This document shows positions 54,851-62,829 of a stretch of 64,000 nt of DNA, piece by piece. The DNA is taken from the NCBI RefSeq assembly GCF_000426725.1, contig NZ_AUFX01000005.1, positions 310,001 to 374,000 on the forward strand, in the 5' to 3' direction. Every line of letters begins with the position of its first letter. Positions within the stretch are counted from its first letter, which is position 1. Below the pieces are notes generated by a model. That model did not search any database. It was not told where the DNA came from and saw only the letters and a list, made by a program, of their open reading frames with translations. The translations under genes were made by a program, and so were the position numbers. This stretch comes from Sporocytophaga myxococcoides DSM 11118. GTDB lineage: Bacteria > Bacteroidota > Bacteroidia > Cytophagales > Cytophagaceae.

Positions 54851-54865
54851 TTATTTTATTTTGAA

Positions 54866-55816
54866 TTAAGAATTATGATAAGCTTTATTATAGTTTTCAA
54901 GAATGGCTCTGGATTGTTTTTCGTCCACTTTTAGCTGGTCAATTAACGCATCGAGGTTAGGGAATTTTGCTTCAAATCTTAAAAATTCCAGGAAACCAAC
55001 TTCTACTGATTCTCCGTAAATATTTTTATTGAAGTCAAATATGTGGACTTCCATACTTCTTCCTTTGCCTTCAACAGTTGGATTGAAACCAAGACTTAAC
55101 ATGCCTCCGAATTTTTTATCCTCTACCTTCACAAACACAGTGTAAATGCCATCAGCAGGAAGAATCTTTTCAGGATCTTCCACTTCAATATTAGCGGTAG
55201 GGTAACCAAGCTCACGTCCGAGTTTTTTGCCTTCTACTACTTTACCTTTAACGCTGTAGGGGCGTCCGAGCAATGTTGTAGCTTTTGATACATTGTTCTG
55301 TGAAAGTGCTTCGCGAATAGAAGTTGAGCTTATTGCGTTGTGTTCAATATCTTCTCTTGGAATTTCTTCAACCTGAAATCCAATACTAGAGGCATTTTCT
55401 TTCAGATATTCAAAGCTACCTTCTCTGTTTTTGCCAAACTTATGATCGTATCCGATTACAAGTTTCTTAGTGCCTATTTTATCAATAAGAATTTTATGGA
55501 TAAAATCTTCTGAAGAGGTAGTGCTGAATTCTTTTGTAAAAGGAATGAGAAGGAGATGATCGATGCCACAGGATGCGATCATTTCTATTTTTTCTTCGAG
55601 AGTAAGAAGAAGTTTTAAAGAGTCGGCACCTTGAAGTACTTTTCTTGGATGAGGCCAGAAGGTAATAACCACGCTTTCTCCTTTTTCTTCCTTTGAAGTT
55701 TCTTTAAGGCGGTTCAAAATTTTTCTATGTCCCAGATGAACGCCGTCAAAGGTGCCAATGGTGACAATGGCATTGGTTAACTTTGTGAATTCATCGAAAG
55801 AATTATAAACCTTCAT
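54866..55816 (-). CDS. ribF: Riboflavin kinase / FAD synthetase
   Basis: Makes FMN from riboflavin and then FAD. 316 residues. N-terminal adenylyltransferase: VTIGTFDGVHLGHRKILNRL and VVITFWPHPRKVLQGADSLK, then VIGYDHKFGKNREGSFEYL and SSTSIREALSQNNVSKATTL. C-terminal kinase: GRPYSVKGKVVEGKKLGREL with GYPTANIEV, and MSLGFNPTVEGKGRSMEVHI. Its first codons overlap the truB stop by 14 bp, so they are coupled. The pathway links to ribBA at the left edge of the window. Confidence 0.97.
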   Translation of the reverse strand: MKVYNSFDEFTKLTNAIVTIGTFDGVHLGHRKILNRLKETSKEEKGESVVITFWPHPRKVLQGADSLKLLLTLEEKIEMIASCGIDHLLLIPFTKEFSTTSSEDFIHKILIDKIGTKKLVIGYDHKFGKNREGSFEYLKENASSIGFQVEEIPREDIEHNAISSTSIREALSQNNVSKATTLLGRPYSVKGKVVEGKKLGRELGYPTANIEVEDPEKILPADGIYTVFVKVEDKKFGGMLSLGFNPTVEGKGRSMEVHIFDFNKNIYGESVEVGFLEFLRFEAKFPNLDALIDQLKVDEKQSRAILENYNKAYHNS

Positions 55817-56492
55817 CTCCTTGTTTCTTTCCTGCTAACTTAAGAAAATCTTCTAATTTGTAGGATTTATCTATCGTGAATTCTCCTATCCTGGTTCGTC
55901 TCAACTGAGCAAGGTGTGATCCCGCTCCGAGTTTTTCCCCAAAGTCTCTTGCTATGCTTCTTATATAGGTGCCTTTGGAACAAACGATTTTGAACTCGAT
56001 AATGGGAAACTCGATTTTTGTTATTTCAAAGCTTTTGATAAGAACTTCTCTTTCTTTCATCTCCACGTTTATACCTTTTCGAGCGAGTTTATAAACTCTT
56101 TTGCCATTTACTTTAATCGCTGAAAAGCATGGAGGGACCTGCATTTGCTGGCCCAGGAATTCAGAAGCTACTCTATGTATATCGGCTTCAGTAATATGAG
56201 AAATGTCAAACTCCTGATCGAACTCTGTCTCTAAATCGCAGGAAGGGGTGGTTTTACCAAGACTGATCTGGCCTTCATATTCTTTTTCCTGGCCCTGATA
56301 GGTCTCGATTTCCTTTGTCTTTTTGCCAGTACAAAGAATCAAAAGTCCGGTGGCCAGAGGATCAAGTGTTCCTGCATGACCCACTTTCTTCATCTTAAAT
56401 GTATTACGAATTTTCCTCACTACATCAAAGGATGACCATTCGTAAGGTTTGTCAATAAGAAGCACTTCACCTGCTTCAAAATCAAATGCCAT
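55803..56492 (-). CDS. truB: tRNA pseudouridine-55 synthase
   Basis: Makes pseudouridine 55 in the T loop of tRNA. 229 residues, the shorter form. GEVLLIDKPYEWSSFDVVRK is the start motif. The catalytic Asp44 is in GHAGTLDPLATGLLILCTG. Then CDLETEFDQEFDISH, QQMQVPPCFSAIKVNGKRVY and CSKGTYIRSIARDFGEKLGA. It follows uppP directly with no gap and overlaps ribF by 14 bp. In many bacteria truB and ribF are also neighbours. Confidence 0.97.
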   Translation of the reverse strand: MAFDFEAGEVLLIDKPYEWSSFDVVRKIRNTFKMKKVGHAGTLDPLATGLLILCTGKKTKEIETYQGQEKEYEGQISLGKTTPSCDLETEFDQEFDISHITEADIHRVASEFLGQQMQVPPCFSAIKVNGKRVYKLARKGINVEMKEREVLIKSFEITKIEFPIIEFKIVCSKGTYIRSIARDFGEKLGAGSHLAQLRRTRIGEFTIDKSYKLEDFLKLAGKKQGDEGL

Positions 56493-57278
56493 TTATTGTA
56501 TTTTTAAATCGACTCCAAGAGCGAGTAATATTAGCAGAATTAAGCCCAGAGCGATTCTATAGTACCCGAAAACTTTAAAACCATATTTGGTAACAAAGCC
56601 TATAAAGAATTTTATTGCAAGCAAAGCCACGATAAATGCTACCACGTTTCCGACAACAAGTATGTTAAGGTTTGAAGCATCAATTGCTTTGTAATCTTTA
56701 AGAAGCTTGTAACCTGATGCCGCAAACATTGTAGGTACAGCCAGGAAAAAGGAAAATTCCGCAGCAGCCTTTCTGTTAAGGTTTTGCGCCATTCCTCCTA
56801 TAATTGTTGCAGCTGATCTGCTTACTCCGGGGATCATGGCAAGGCATTGAAAACAACCTATAATTAAAGAGTTTTTATAAGACAGTTCTTCAAGAGATTT
56901 ACCTTTAAGAGGATTGAAAATCCTGTCAACAAATAACAGGAATATTCCTCCCAGTAAAAGAGAAGAAGCAACAACTATAACATTTTCAAGCAAGGAGTCT
57001 ATAAAATCTCCAAGCAGAAAACCTATTACTGCCGCAGGAAGAAACGCTACAAACAACTTATAATAAAAGTCAAGGGAAGTGAAAAATCTTTTCCAGTAAA
57101 GTATTACGACAGAAAGTATTGCTCCGAATTGAATCTGTACTGTGAAAATTTTTGTGAATTCCTGCTCATTAATTCCCATCAGTGCGGAAGTAATGATCAT
57201 GTGACCTGTAGATGAAACGGGCAAAAATTCTGTAAGTCCTTCAACAATGGCCAGGATTATGGCTTCTATGAAATTCAT
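56493..57278 (-). CDS. uppP: Undecaprenyl-diphosphate phosphatase (UppP/BacA)
   Basis: Removes a phosphate from undecaprenyl diphosphate, recycling the lipid carrier for peptidoglycan and other envelope glycans. 261 residues with about eight membrane helices. The catalytic region [20 protein letters not shown] (Glu17, His26) and the second motif [20 protein letters not shown] are both present. It overlaps the upstream DUF3098 gene by 4 bp and abuts truB (56492/56493). Part of the ftsX-DUF3098-uppP-truB-ribF run. Confidence 0.97.
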   Translation of the reverse strand: MNFIEAIILAIVEGLTEFLPVSSTGHMIITSALMGINEQEFTKIFTVQIQFGAILSVVILYWKRFFTSLDFYYKLFVAFLPAAVIGFLLGDFIDSLLENVIVVASSLLLGGIFLLFVDRIFNPLKGKSLEELSYKNSLIIGCFQCLAMIPGVSRSAATIIGGMAQNLNRKAAAEFSFFLAVPTMFAASGYKLLKDYKAIDASNLNILVVGNVVAFIVALLAIKFFIGFVTKYGFKVFGYYRIALGLILLILLALGVDLKIQ

Positions 57279-57481
57279 TCTTTTTTACCTTGCTTATAAA
57301 AGATTGCTACAAACTGTATTATAAAACCGATTAACAGGAATAAAGGGCCAATTGTTAAGCCAAGAGTTCCAAAACCATGCGGCTGGTCGTCCTTACTCAT
57401 AGTTATAAATCCGATAATCAGAAAAGCAATGCCAATAAGCATGATGATGTAATTGGCTTTCGAAAAAACTAGTTTGTTCAT
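57275..57481 (-). CDS. DUF3098 small membrane protein
   Basis: 68 residues, two hydrophobic helices (about 10-28 and 45-62), separated by [18 protein letters not shown]. It matches DUF3098, a Bacteroidota family usually found between ftsX and uppP. It is 5 bp after ftsX and overlaps uppP by 4 bp, so it is translated with both. Role unknown; a link to division or envelope synthesis is inferred from position only. Confidence 0.88.
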   Translation of the reverse strand: MNKLVFSKANYIIMLIGIAFLIIGFITMSKDDQPHGFGTLGLTIGPLFLLIGFIIQFVAIFYKQGKKE

Positions 57482-57486
57482 GGTTA

Positions 57487-58386
57487 TTAATATAATTCGT
57501 CTAAAGACATTTTAAGATATTTGTTAACTGCTCTGAAAGAGGAGATAAGTCCTATAAAAATACCTGCGGCAATCAGAGCTCCGAATACTATAGCTATATT
57601 TTTGGTTTCACCAAGTTGAGACAATTCAGGAATCTCTCTATAAGCATACTGTTGTAAAAGGAATAGAAGACCCGCAGCTATAATGCCGCTGAAGAAGCCC
57701 TGAAATGTAGCATGAAGTAAAAATGGCCCCTGAATAAATGAGCGTTTAGCCCCTACAAGTTGCATGCTTCTAATAAGGAATCGCTGACTGTAAAGTGCCA
57801 GCTTTATAGTATTATTGATTAAAAGGTAAGTCGCAAATAATAAAATCAATGAAAATGAAAGCATAATCAATGCAATGATTTTTATGTTGCGGTTAATTGT
57901 ATCTATAAGATTTACAGGATAGTCAACTTCGAATACTCCGGTCATGGACTTAATCTCTGCTGAGATAGTTTTCATTTTGGTTTCTTCGAAATACCTGGAA
58001 GAAATTTTAACAACCAGGGACGGTCTCAAAGGATTTTCAGTTAAAACGGCGGAAAAGTCTTCACCAGTTTCATTTATAAATCTCTTGGCAGCCTCTTTCT
58101 GAGAAATATATTCAATTTGGGCTTTCCCTTTTTTCTTCAATACAAAAGGTTTGGAAGCAATGGCATTCTGCAAGGAATCCATCATATCCGGAGAAAGGTT
58201 TTTGTCAAGATATACATGAAGCTCCAGATTTTCCCGGATTACTGTACTTAATTTTTTCCCATGTAAAAAGACAAGAGCAAATAAGCCAATAACAAAAAGC
58301 GATAATGTAATACTGAAAACCACAGTAAGGTAAGGATAGCTCCCTAACTTCTTTTTTCTTTTTTTGATTTTTAATGGCTTATTCAT
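57487..58386 (-). CDS. ftsX: Cell division protein FtsX
   Basis: Permease-like partner of FtsE, 299 residues. The basic cytoplasmic start (KPLKIKKRKKKLGSYPYL) leads to a helix (about residues 20-45, VVFSITLSLFVIGLFALVFL). The periplasmic loop follows (VIRENLELHVYLDKNLSPDM), and then three helices with LVGAKRSFIQGPFLLHATFQ, a conserved FtsX stretch. ATG 58386 is preferred over the frame opening at 58401, because a minus-strand TAAATTTG box at 58406-58399 would start transcription close to 58393. It leads the run DUF3098-uppP-truB-ribF. ftsE is about 15 kb away. Confidence 0.92.
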   Translation of the reverse strand: MNKPLKIKKRKKKLGSYPYLTVVFSITLSLFVIGLFALVFLHGKKLSTVIRENLELHVYLDKNLSPDMMDSLQNAIASKPFVLKKKGKAQIEYISQKEAAKRFINETGEDFSAVLTENPLRPSLVVKISSRYFEETKMKTISAEIKSMTGVFEVDYPVNLIDTINRNIKIIALIMLSFSLILLFATYLLINNTIKLALYSQRFLIRSMQLVGAKRSFIQGPFLLHATFQGFFSGIIAAGLLFLLQQYAYREIPELSQLGETKNIAIVFGALIAAGIFIGLISSFRAVNKYLKMSLDELY

Positions 58387-58398
58387 AACTAAGGTGAG

Positions 58399-58406
58399 CA
58401 AATTTA
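58399..58406 (-). promoter_or_regulatory. -7 box upstream of ftsX
   Basis: TAAATTTG read on the minus strand (58406-58399). It would give a very short leader for ATG 58386. Confidence 0.35.
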
Positions 58407-58503
58407 CTAGAATAAATCTTATTACCGAAGTTAAGAATGAGGCTTTTTAACTTATTTATGGAAATTTTCCAAAACATCTTCAGAAATAAGAGGGAATAAA
58501 AAT

Positions 58504-58550
58504 AAAAGGACTTTATCCCTTCTTATTTGTCATGGGAATAAAGTCCTTTT
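58504..58550 (-). terminator. Terminator after the anti-sigma gene
   Basis: Arms AAAAGGACTTTATCCC (58504-58519) and GGGAATAAAGTCCTTTT (58534-58550), one bulged base, loop 14. It lies between the anti-sigma gene (ends 58570) and ftsX and has A/T-rich flanks on both sides. Confidence 0.8.
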
Positions 58551-58569
58551 TAGTTGGGGGTATTATTTT

Positions 58570-59475
58570 TTATTTTTTTAAAGACTCCAATTGTCTTGTA
58601 ATATCTTTATCATGAATTTCTTTAAGAGGGGCAATGTCTACCTGATTTGATTTCAGGGAGAAATAGCTTCCATCATATTTCAGATATAATTCTCTGCCTC
58701 CTTTGCTATTCAGCTCAAGGATTTCATAAGGCTTTTCATCAAATTTTCCATAAAGGAAAAGTTTGTTGCTGAAGAATTGATAGTGGAAGTCCTTGTTCTT
58801 CTTCTGCGCTATTTTTACAGTAATGTTGTCAAGTTTTGCGGCATCGCTTCCTTGTATTTCACCTTTTTGAGGTTGAACTGAATTTTCTGTATTAAAGTCT
58901 TCACTTTCAAAATCAGAAATATTTGGTTCTGAAGTGTTAGTAAAGATTTGAGGATTAGAAGTTTCTGTAACTACTTGCTCAGGATGTTTTTTTAACTGAG
59001 CAATTCTTGATTCCCTCTTTATTTCAAATTTATTTTCACTTTCCAATATTGGAGCAGCGGAAGATGTTTCTGATGTAATTACTTCTGCTTCTGTTTGTGG
59101 AGTAAATACTTCATCAGGAGTATTCGCTATTTGATGTTCTGAAGATTGATGTGTTGAAACAGGTTGGTCAGCAGAATTATTAAATAGAGTGAAATATAGA
59201 GTTGTGCTTAGTAACAATGTGCCTACAATACCAGCTGCTATTTTTAGGCCGGTGTATGATGATGCAGCTGAGACATTGATGTTGTCCAGACGGGCTTTTA
59301 ATTCAGCTTTCCGCTGACCTTTCAGGTGGTTGATAATATCCTCCTGAAGTTTAAGCTCATTACTAACTAAAGGATCTTTAGTCATGTATTCTTCGAACAT
59401 GAGCTTTTCGGTCCCAGAGAGTTTCCCCGAAAGGAAATCGTCTATTTTGTCCTGACTGTAAAAGTTGTTGTCCAT
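58570..59475 (-). CDS. Probable anti-sigma factor, membrane-bound, 301 aa
   Basis: N-terminal cytoplasmic part (FYSQDKIDDFLSGKLSGTEK, then LMFEEYMTKDPLVSNELKLQ) resembles the short helical anti-sigma domains of Bacteroidota. One membrane helix follows (about residues 76-96, IAAGIVGTLLLSTTLYFTLF). The remaining periplasmic part is acidic and polar with a small C-terminal domain (YGKFDEKPYEILELNSKGGR). It starts 1 bp after the ECF sigma gene ends on the same strand, so they are coupled. This would let the membrane protein hold the sigma factor until a signal from outside. The ligand is unknown. Confidence 0.75.
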   Translation of the reverse strand: MDNNFYSQDKIDDFLSGKLSGTEKLMFEEYMTKDPLVSNELKLQEDIINHLKGQRKAELKARLDNINVSAASSYTGLKIAAGIVGTLLLSTTLYFTLFNNSADQPVSTHQSSEHQIANTPDEVFTPQTEAEVITSETSSAAPILESENKFEIKRESRIAQLKKHPEQVVTETSNPQIFTNTSEPNISDFESEDFNTENSVQPQKGEIQGSDAAKLDNITVKIAQKKNKDFHYQFFSNKLFLYGKFDEKPYEILELNSKGGRELYLKYDGSYFSLKSNQVDIAPLKEIHDKDITRQLESLKK

Positions 59476-59476
59476 A

Positions 59477-60019
59477 TTAGTCCAAAAAATCTTTAGCGGT
59501 ATATAAAGATTTAATTTTATTATCTAATTCTTTTTTACACTTGTATTTTTTTGTCTTTGCTGTATCAGCATTGGCAAAACCAAGTTTTTCAGCAATATCG
59601 TTCATTGACAGATCGTCGAAATAATAGTATGTCAGAATTTTCCGACATGTTTCTCCCAGATCTTCAATGCACTTGTTTATAATATTTGCTCTTTCCTGTT
59701 TATCAAGGTCATAAATTTCACCTTTTTCAACCGGTTGTTCCCCTGTAAGCCTGCTTTTTCTTTCAAGCTCTTTCCTCCAGAGGTTTTGGCATATACTGTA
59801 TATGTAAGTGCTAAGTTTGGAAGATAAAACAAATTCCGGTGAATATGCTTTTTGCCAGACTACAATCAAGGCATCCTGAAATATGTCCTTGGCTTCTTCT
59901 TCAGAACCATTATTTCTGATGATCATTTTGACCATCATTTTATAGTTCTTTTTATAAAGATAGTCTAGTGCTGATTCATCTCGTTTCTTTATCTTCTCTA
60001 AGATCTCACTATCTTTCAT
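59477..60019 (-). CDS. ECF-type RNA polymerase sigma factor
   Basis: 180 residues. Region 2: DESALDYLYKKNYKMMVKMI with SEEEAKDIFQDALIVVWQKA, the usual sigma-2 core contact and -10 stretch. Region 4: NKCIEDLGETCRKILTYYYF with DDLSMNDIAEKLGFANADTA and KTKKYKCKKEL, a helix-turn-helix for the -35 element. It is directly upstream of the membrane-bound protein at 58570, forming a sigma/anti-sigma pair. An AT-rich gap of 299 bp lies upstream. Confidence 0.92.
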   Translation of the reverse strand: MKDSEILEKIKKRDESALDYLYKKNYKMMVKMIIRNNGSEEEAKDIFQDALIVVWQKAYSPEFVLSSKLSTYIYSICQNLWRKELERKSRLTGEQPVEKGEIYDLDKQERANIINKCIEDLGETCRKILTYYYFDDLSMNDIAEKLGFANADTAKTKKYKCKKELDNKIKSLYTAKDFLD

Positions 60020-60318
60020 AGTTTATATACTTTATATAAGCATATTGTAACCTGCTTTAATTATAAATATAGTAAAAATTAAGGGTAAATCCTTGAATTA
60101 TTTAATAATTAGAATATTAGGCTAAAATATAATTTGTCTTGCTTTTGTACAAATCTGCTATTTTTTTAAGTTACTATTCCATGTTTAATTTTTTATACGA
60201 CAAAAAAGTAACTGGGATCAGATTAATAATTATAACTCATTTATTAAAAAAAATATATAAACATATTACTATTTTTTGAGGTTTAATAATTGATCCAAAT
60301 TTCTAACCCCCTAATTCT
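60020..60318. other. AT-rich gap upstream of the ECF sigma gene
   Basis: 299 bp of very AT-rich sequence between the divergent sigma gene and the DUF2188 gene. No gene or hairpin is obvious; it should hold both promoters, possibly an autoregulated one for the sigma factor. Confidence 0.35.
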
Positions 60319-60765
60319 ATGCAAAATCTAAAATATAAAATTCCGACGCTTTATAATTTTTTAAAGCAGGATGTTAAAGCAAAAGCTTTAAAACTTGCTT
60401 ATGGTTTAATAGAGGAAGGATTTGAGAAAGATTTATGTTTTGAGGTGGCTTTAGTAAAAGCGAATCTGACCATGGCAGATATTAATAAAATTCAGAAATA
60501 TTCCATTCATCTGATCCCTCATAATTCTGGCTGGGGTGTATGTGATGTGGATGCTAAGCTATTGTTTGTGGAGGAAAGTAAATCATTGGCTTTGGCCAGG
60601 GCAAGAAAGCTTGCAAAAAGTGCTAAGATTAAAATGTTTATTCATAATGTGGATAAAACTCTGGACTGCGAAAGTTTTGAAGTTAATTTTCCAGTTTATA
60701 CAAAACCTCCTGTAAGAAATGAATATGCTGAAAGATGGAAGGTAAGGGTAAGAACTGACAAGTAA
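60319..60765 (+). CDS. DUF2188-like protein, 148 aa
   Basis: N-terminal helical half (LKQDVKAKALKLAYGLIEEG, FEKDLCFEVALVKANLTMAD). C-terminal half looks like DUF2188: HLIPHNSGWGVCDVDAKLLF, then SLALARARKLAKSAKIKMFI and HNVDKTLDCESFE, echoing the HVVP-GW-A-A-R-A-L-HG-D pattern of the family. The domain binds no known ligand. It has a clear terminator after it (60792-60820). Function unknown. The family match was made by eye from the motif pattern. Confidence 0.7.
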   Translation: MQNLKYKIPTLYNFLKQDVKAKALKLAYGLIEEGFEKDLCFEVALVKANLTMADINKIQKYSIHLIPHNSGWGVCDVDAKLLFVEESKSLALARARKLAKSAKIKMFIHNVDKTLDCESFEVNFPVYTKPPVRNEYAERWKVRVRTDK

Positions 60766-60791
60766 ATTTGAAATCTGGAATTATAAAAAAG

Positions 60792-60827
60792 CAGCTTCGC
60801 CTAGATATAAGGCGAAGCTGTTTTTTT
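60792..60827 (+). terminator. Terminator after DUF2188 gene
   Basis: Perfect 10-bp arms CAGCTTCGCC (60792-60801) and GGCGAAGCTG (60811-60820), 9-base loop, then seven T. It may also serve the convergent marR gene, which would stop at 60826. Confidence 0.9.
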
Positions 60828-61280
60828 AATCCCTTAGTTTATCCAAAAGTTGATTAAGAATTTTGGCGTCTTCTACTGTGATAGAATTGAAGACCTTTTC
60901 ATATTCATGAAAATTTTTATCGATTTCCGCCAGTAAATCCAACCCCTTTTGTGAAATTAATATATTCACAGATCTTCTCTTCTGTCTTCTGAAGATGGAC
61001 TACGTTCAAGCAGCTCTTTTATTCTTAATCTTTCTACTAATCTTGATGCATCAGACATTTTGTCGAGCATTCTTTCCTTTAATAAATTTATTGTAGAAGG
61101 ATTGGGGTATTGCCCTCGCAGAATACGAAGAATATTGAACTGCTGTGGAGTCAGATCATAATCCTTCATAAAGTTTCTTGTCCGTGCATCAAGCCAATTG
61201 AAGGTAAAAATGATGTTGACGGCAGTTTTTTGAAATTCATTCCTGAATTCCTTTTGTTTTATTTCATCTTCTAACCTCAT
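60826..61280 (-). pseudogene. MarR-family regulator, broken by a 5-bp tandem duplication
   Basis: Winged-helix regulator. The start at 61280 gives MRLEDEIKQKEFRNEFQKTA and a normal MarR core (YDLTPQQFNILRILRGQYPN, RMLDKMSDASRLVERLRIKE, LLERSPSSEDRRE), then stops at 60966 after 104 residues. On the plus strand the sequence TCTTC is repeated in tandem (60973-60977 and 60978-60982). Removing one copy restores a frame reading DRRSVNILISQKGLDLLAEI and on, ending SITVEDAKILNQLLDKLRD at 60826. The result is 149 residues, the usual MarR length. The truncated form lacks the tip of the wing and the C-terminal dimer helices. It could be a pseudogene, a slipped-strand switch or a sequence error. Confidence 0.85.
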
Positions 61281-61453
61281 TTTCCAAATTAATAAAATTG
61301 GAAGAACTTCTGCAAATGCTTGATTATCTAATTTTTATATATTTTCGTCGAATCGAGGATAAATGTAAATGGATATAAAAATTACATCTCCAATAAAAGG
61401 TGCAAAAAGGGAATATGCGTCGCGGGAAAAAAGGGACTAGGCCTTATTAAAAT

Positions 61454-61490
61454 AAAGGAGGAATAAGGTTTTATGCTTTATTCCTCCTTT
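61454..61490 (-). terminator. Terminator after folE
   Basis: Arms AAAGGAGGAATAA (61454-61466) and TTATTCCTCCTTT (61478-61490), 11-base loop, just beyond the folE stop at 61504. Note that the stem contains the anti-Shine-Dalgarno-like word AGGAGG. Confidence 0.85.
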
Positions 61491-61503
61491 TATAATATCT
61501 GGA

Positions 61504-62196
61504 TTAAGCTTGTTTGGTATGATTCAGGAATTCGGCTTTAATAGCTTCTTCCTTGAATTTACCTGAATAGTGTGCAGTTACCGTTCTGCTGCTGGTATCG
61601 CTAACTCCTCGGGATGCAACACAAAGGTGGCTTGCATCCATGATCACAGCAATATCTTCTGTCTCCAGTGTTTCTTTTAGATCATTGGCAATCTGGACTG
61701 TAAGTCTTTCCTGTACCTGTGGTCTTTTGGAATAATACTGAACAATTCTGTTGATTTTGGAAAGCCCTATAACTTTGCCTGAACTGATATAGGCAACATG
61801 TGCTTTCCCTATGATAGGTACAAAGTGATGTTCACAATAAGAATAAAAGGTAATATCCTTTTCTACAAGCATCTCATTGTACTTAAATTTATTGTCGAAA
61901 AGTTTTATTTTAGGTCTGTTTTCAGGGTTGAGACCGCTAAATACCTCTTTAATAAACATTTTAGCCACTCTTTTGGGAGTACCTTTTAAACTATCATCAT
62001 TAAGGTCCATTCCCATAATAGTCATAATTTCTCTGAAATGATTTTCAATAAGCTGCATTTTAACTTCATCGCTCATTTCAAAGGCATCTGATCTTAATGG
62101 TGTTTCATAGGACCCAGGTACATGATCGTCTCCAATCTCCTCAATAGTCAGGTCTTTAATCAGCTGGGTATTCAACAAAGTTCCTTTCTGTTTCAT
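61504..62196 (-). CDS. folE: GTP cyclohydrolase I
   Basis: Converts GTP to 7,8-dihydroneopterin triphosphate, for folate and, in many bacteria, for queuosine and pterins. 230 residues. The zinc ligands are Cys121 and His124 in SYCEHHFVPIIGKAHVAYIS, and Cys192 in MDASHLCVASRGVSDTSSRT. KVIGLSKINRIVQYYSKRPQ and VQERLTVQIANDL are also usual. N-terminal 35 residues before TPLRSDAFEM are less conserved. The start codon lies 41 bp inside the end of queD, so translation is probably coupled to it. Confidence 0.97.
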   Translation of the reverse strand: MKQKGTLLNTQLIKDLTIEEIGDDHVPGSYETPLRSDAFEMSDEVKMQLIENHFREIMTIMGMDLNDDSLKGTPKRVAKMFIKEVFSGLNPENRPKIKLFDNKFKYNEMLVEKDITFYSYCEHHFVPIIGKAHVAYISSGKVIGLSKINRIVQYYSKRPQVQERLTVQIANDLKETLETEDIAVIMDASHLCVASRGVSDTSSRTVTAHYSGKFKEEAIKAEFLNHTKQA

Positions 62197-62566
62197 ATAA
62201 AATTACCTTAAGATCGTACTTTTTATCAATTTTATCCCTGAGTTTTGTCCAGATTACCATCGCAATATTTTCAGCAGTTGGATTGAGGTTTTTAAATTCC
62301 TCAGTATCAAGATTCAGGTTTTTATGGTCAAATTTTTTAATTATGTGCTCCTGTGCAAGGTCACTCAAAAATTTCATGTCTATAACATATCCTGTTATAG
62401 GATTAGTTTCTCCAGTGACCTTAAGAATTACCTCATAGTTATGTCCATGAAAATTCGGATTATTACATTTTCCAAATAAAGCGTCATTGTCTTCATTAGA
62501 CCATTCGGGAACAAATAGCCGGTGAGCGGCATTAAAATGTTCTTTTCTGTAGACGGCAGTTTTCAT
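62156..62566 (-). CDS. queD: 6-carboxytetrahydropterin synthase (QueD)
   Basis: Acts on dihydroneopterin triphosphate, the FolE product, in the queuosine pathway. 136 residues of the PTPS/QueD fold. Zinc ligands His15 in KEHFNAAHRL and His40/His42 in CNNPNFHGHNYEVILKVTGE, with Cys34 as the probable catalytic thiol. The middle has MKFLSDLAQEHIIKKFDHKN with LNLDTEEFKNLNPTAEN, and the end ETERNFVEY. Its end overlaps folE by 41 bp. The pair suggests shared control of the two pterin steps. A PTPS used in another pterin pathway is an alternative. Confidence 0.95.
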   Translation of the reverse strand: MKTAVYRKEHFNAAHRLFVPEWSNEDNDALFGKCNNPNFHGHNYEVILKVTGETNPITGYVIDMKFLSDLAQEHIIKKFDHKNLNLDTEEFKNLNPTAENIAMVIWTKLRDKIDKKYDLKVILYETERNFVEYPAD

Positions 62567-62829
62567 GTTTAACGTTTATATGAATTTACGCAAAATATAA
62601 ATACAATTTAAATCTCAGGATATCGGAATCAGGAAAAACGTTAATTTGTTCCTATCTTTAACGAAATGTTAGTTTTGGATCAATTAATTGTAATTATTTG
62701 GTCCATAAAGATAGTCTAATAAATCTTTATTAGCTTCTTTGGGAGAATTTTTTTTGGTTTTTATAAAAAAAACTTCAATAAAATTCTTTTAATTTCCATT
62801 AATTCCTAAATTCACAGAATAAAATTTGG

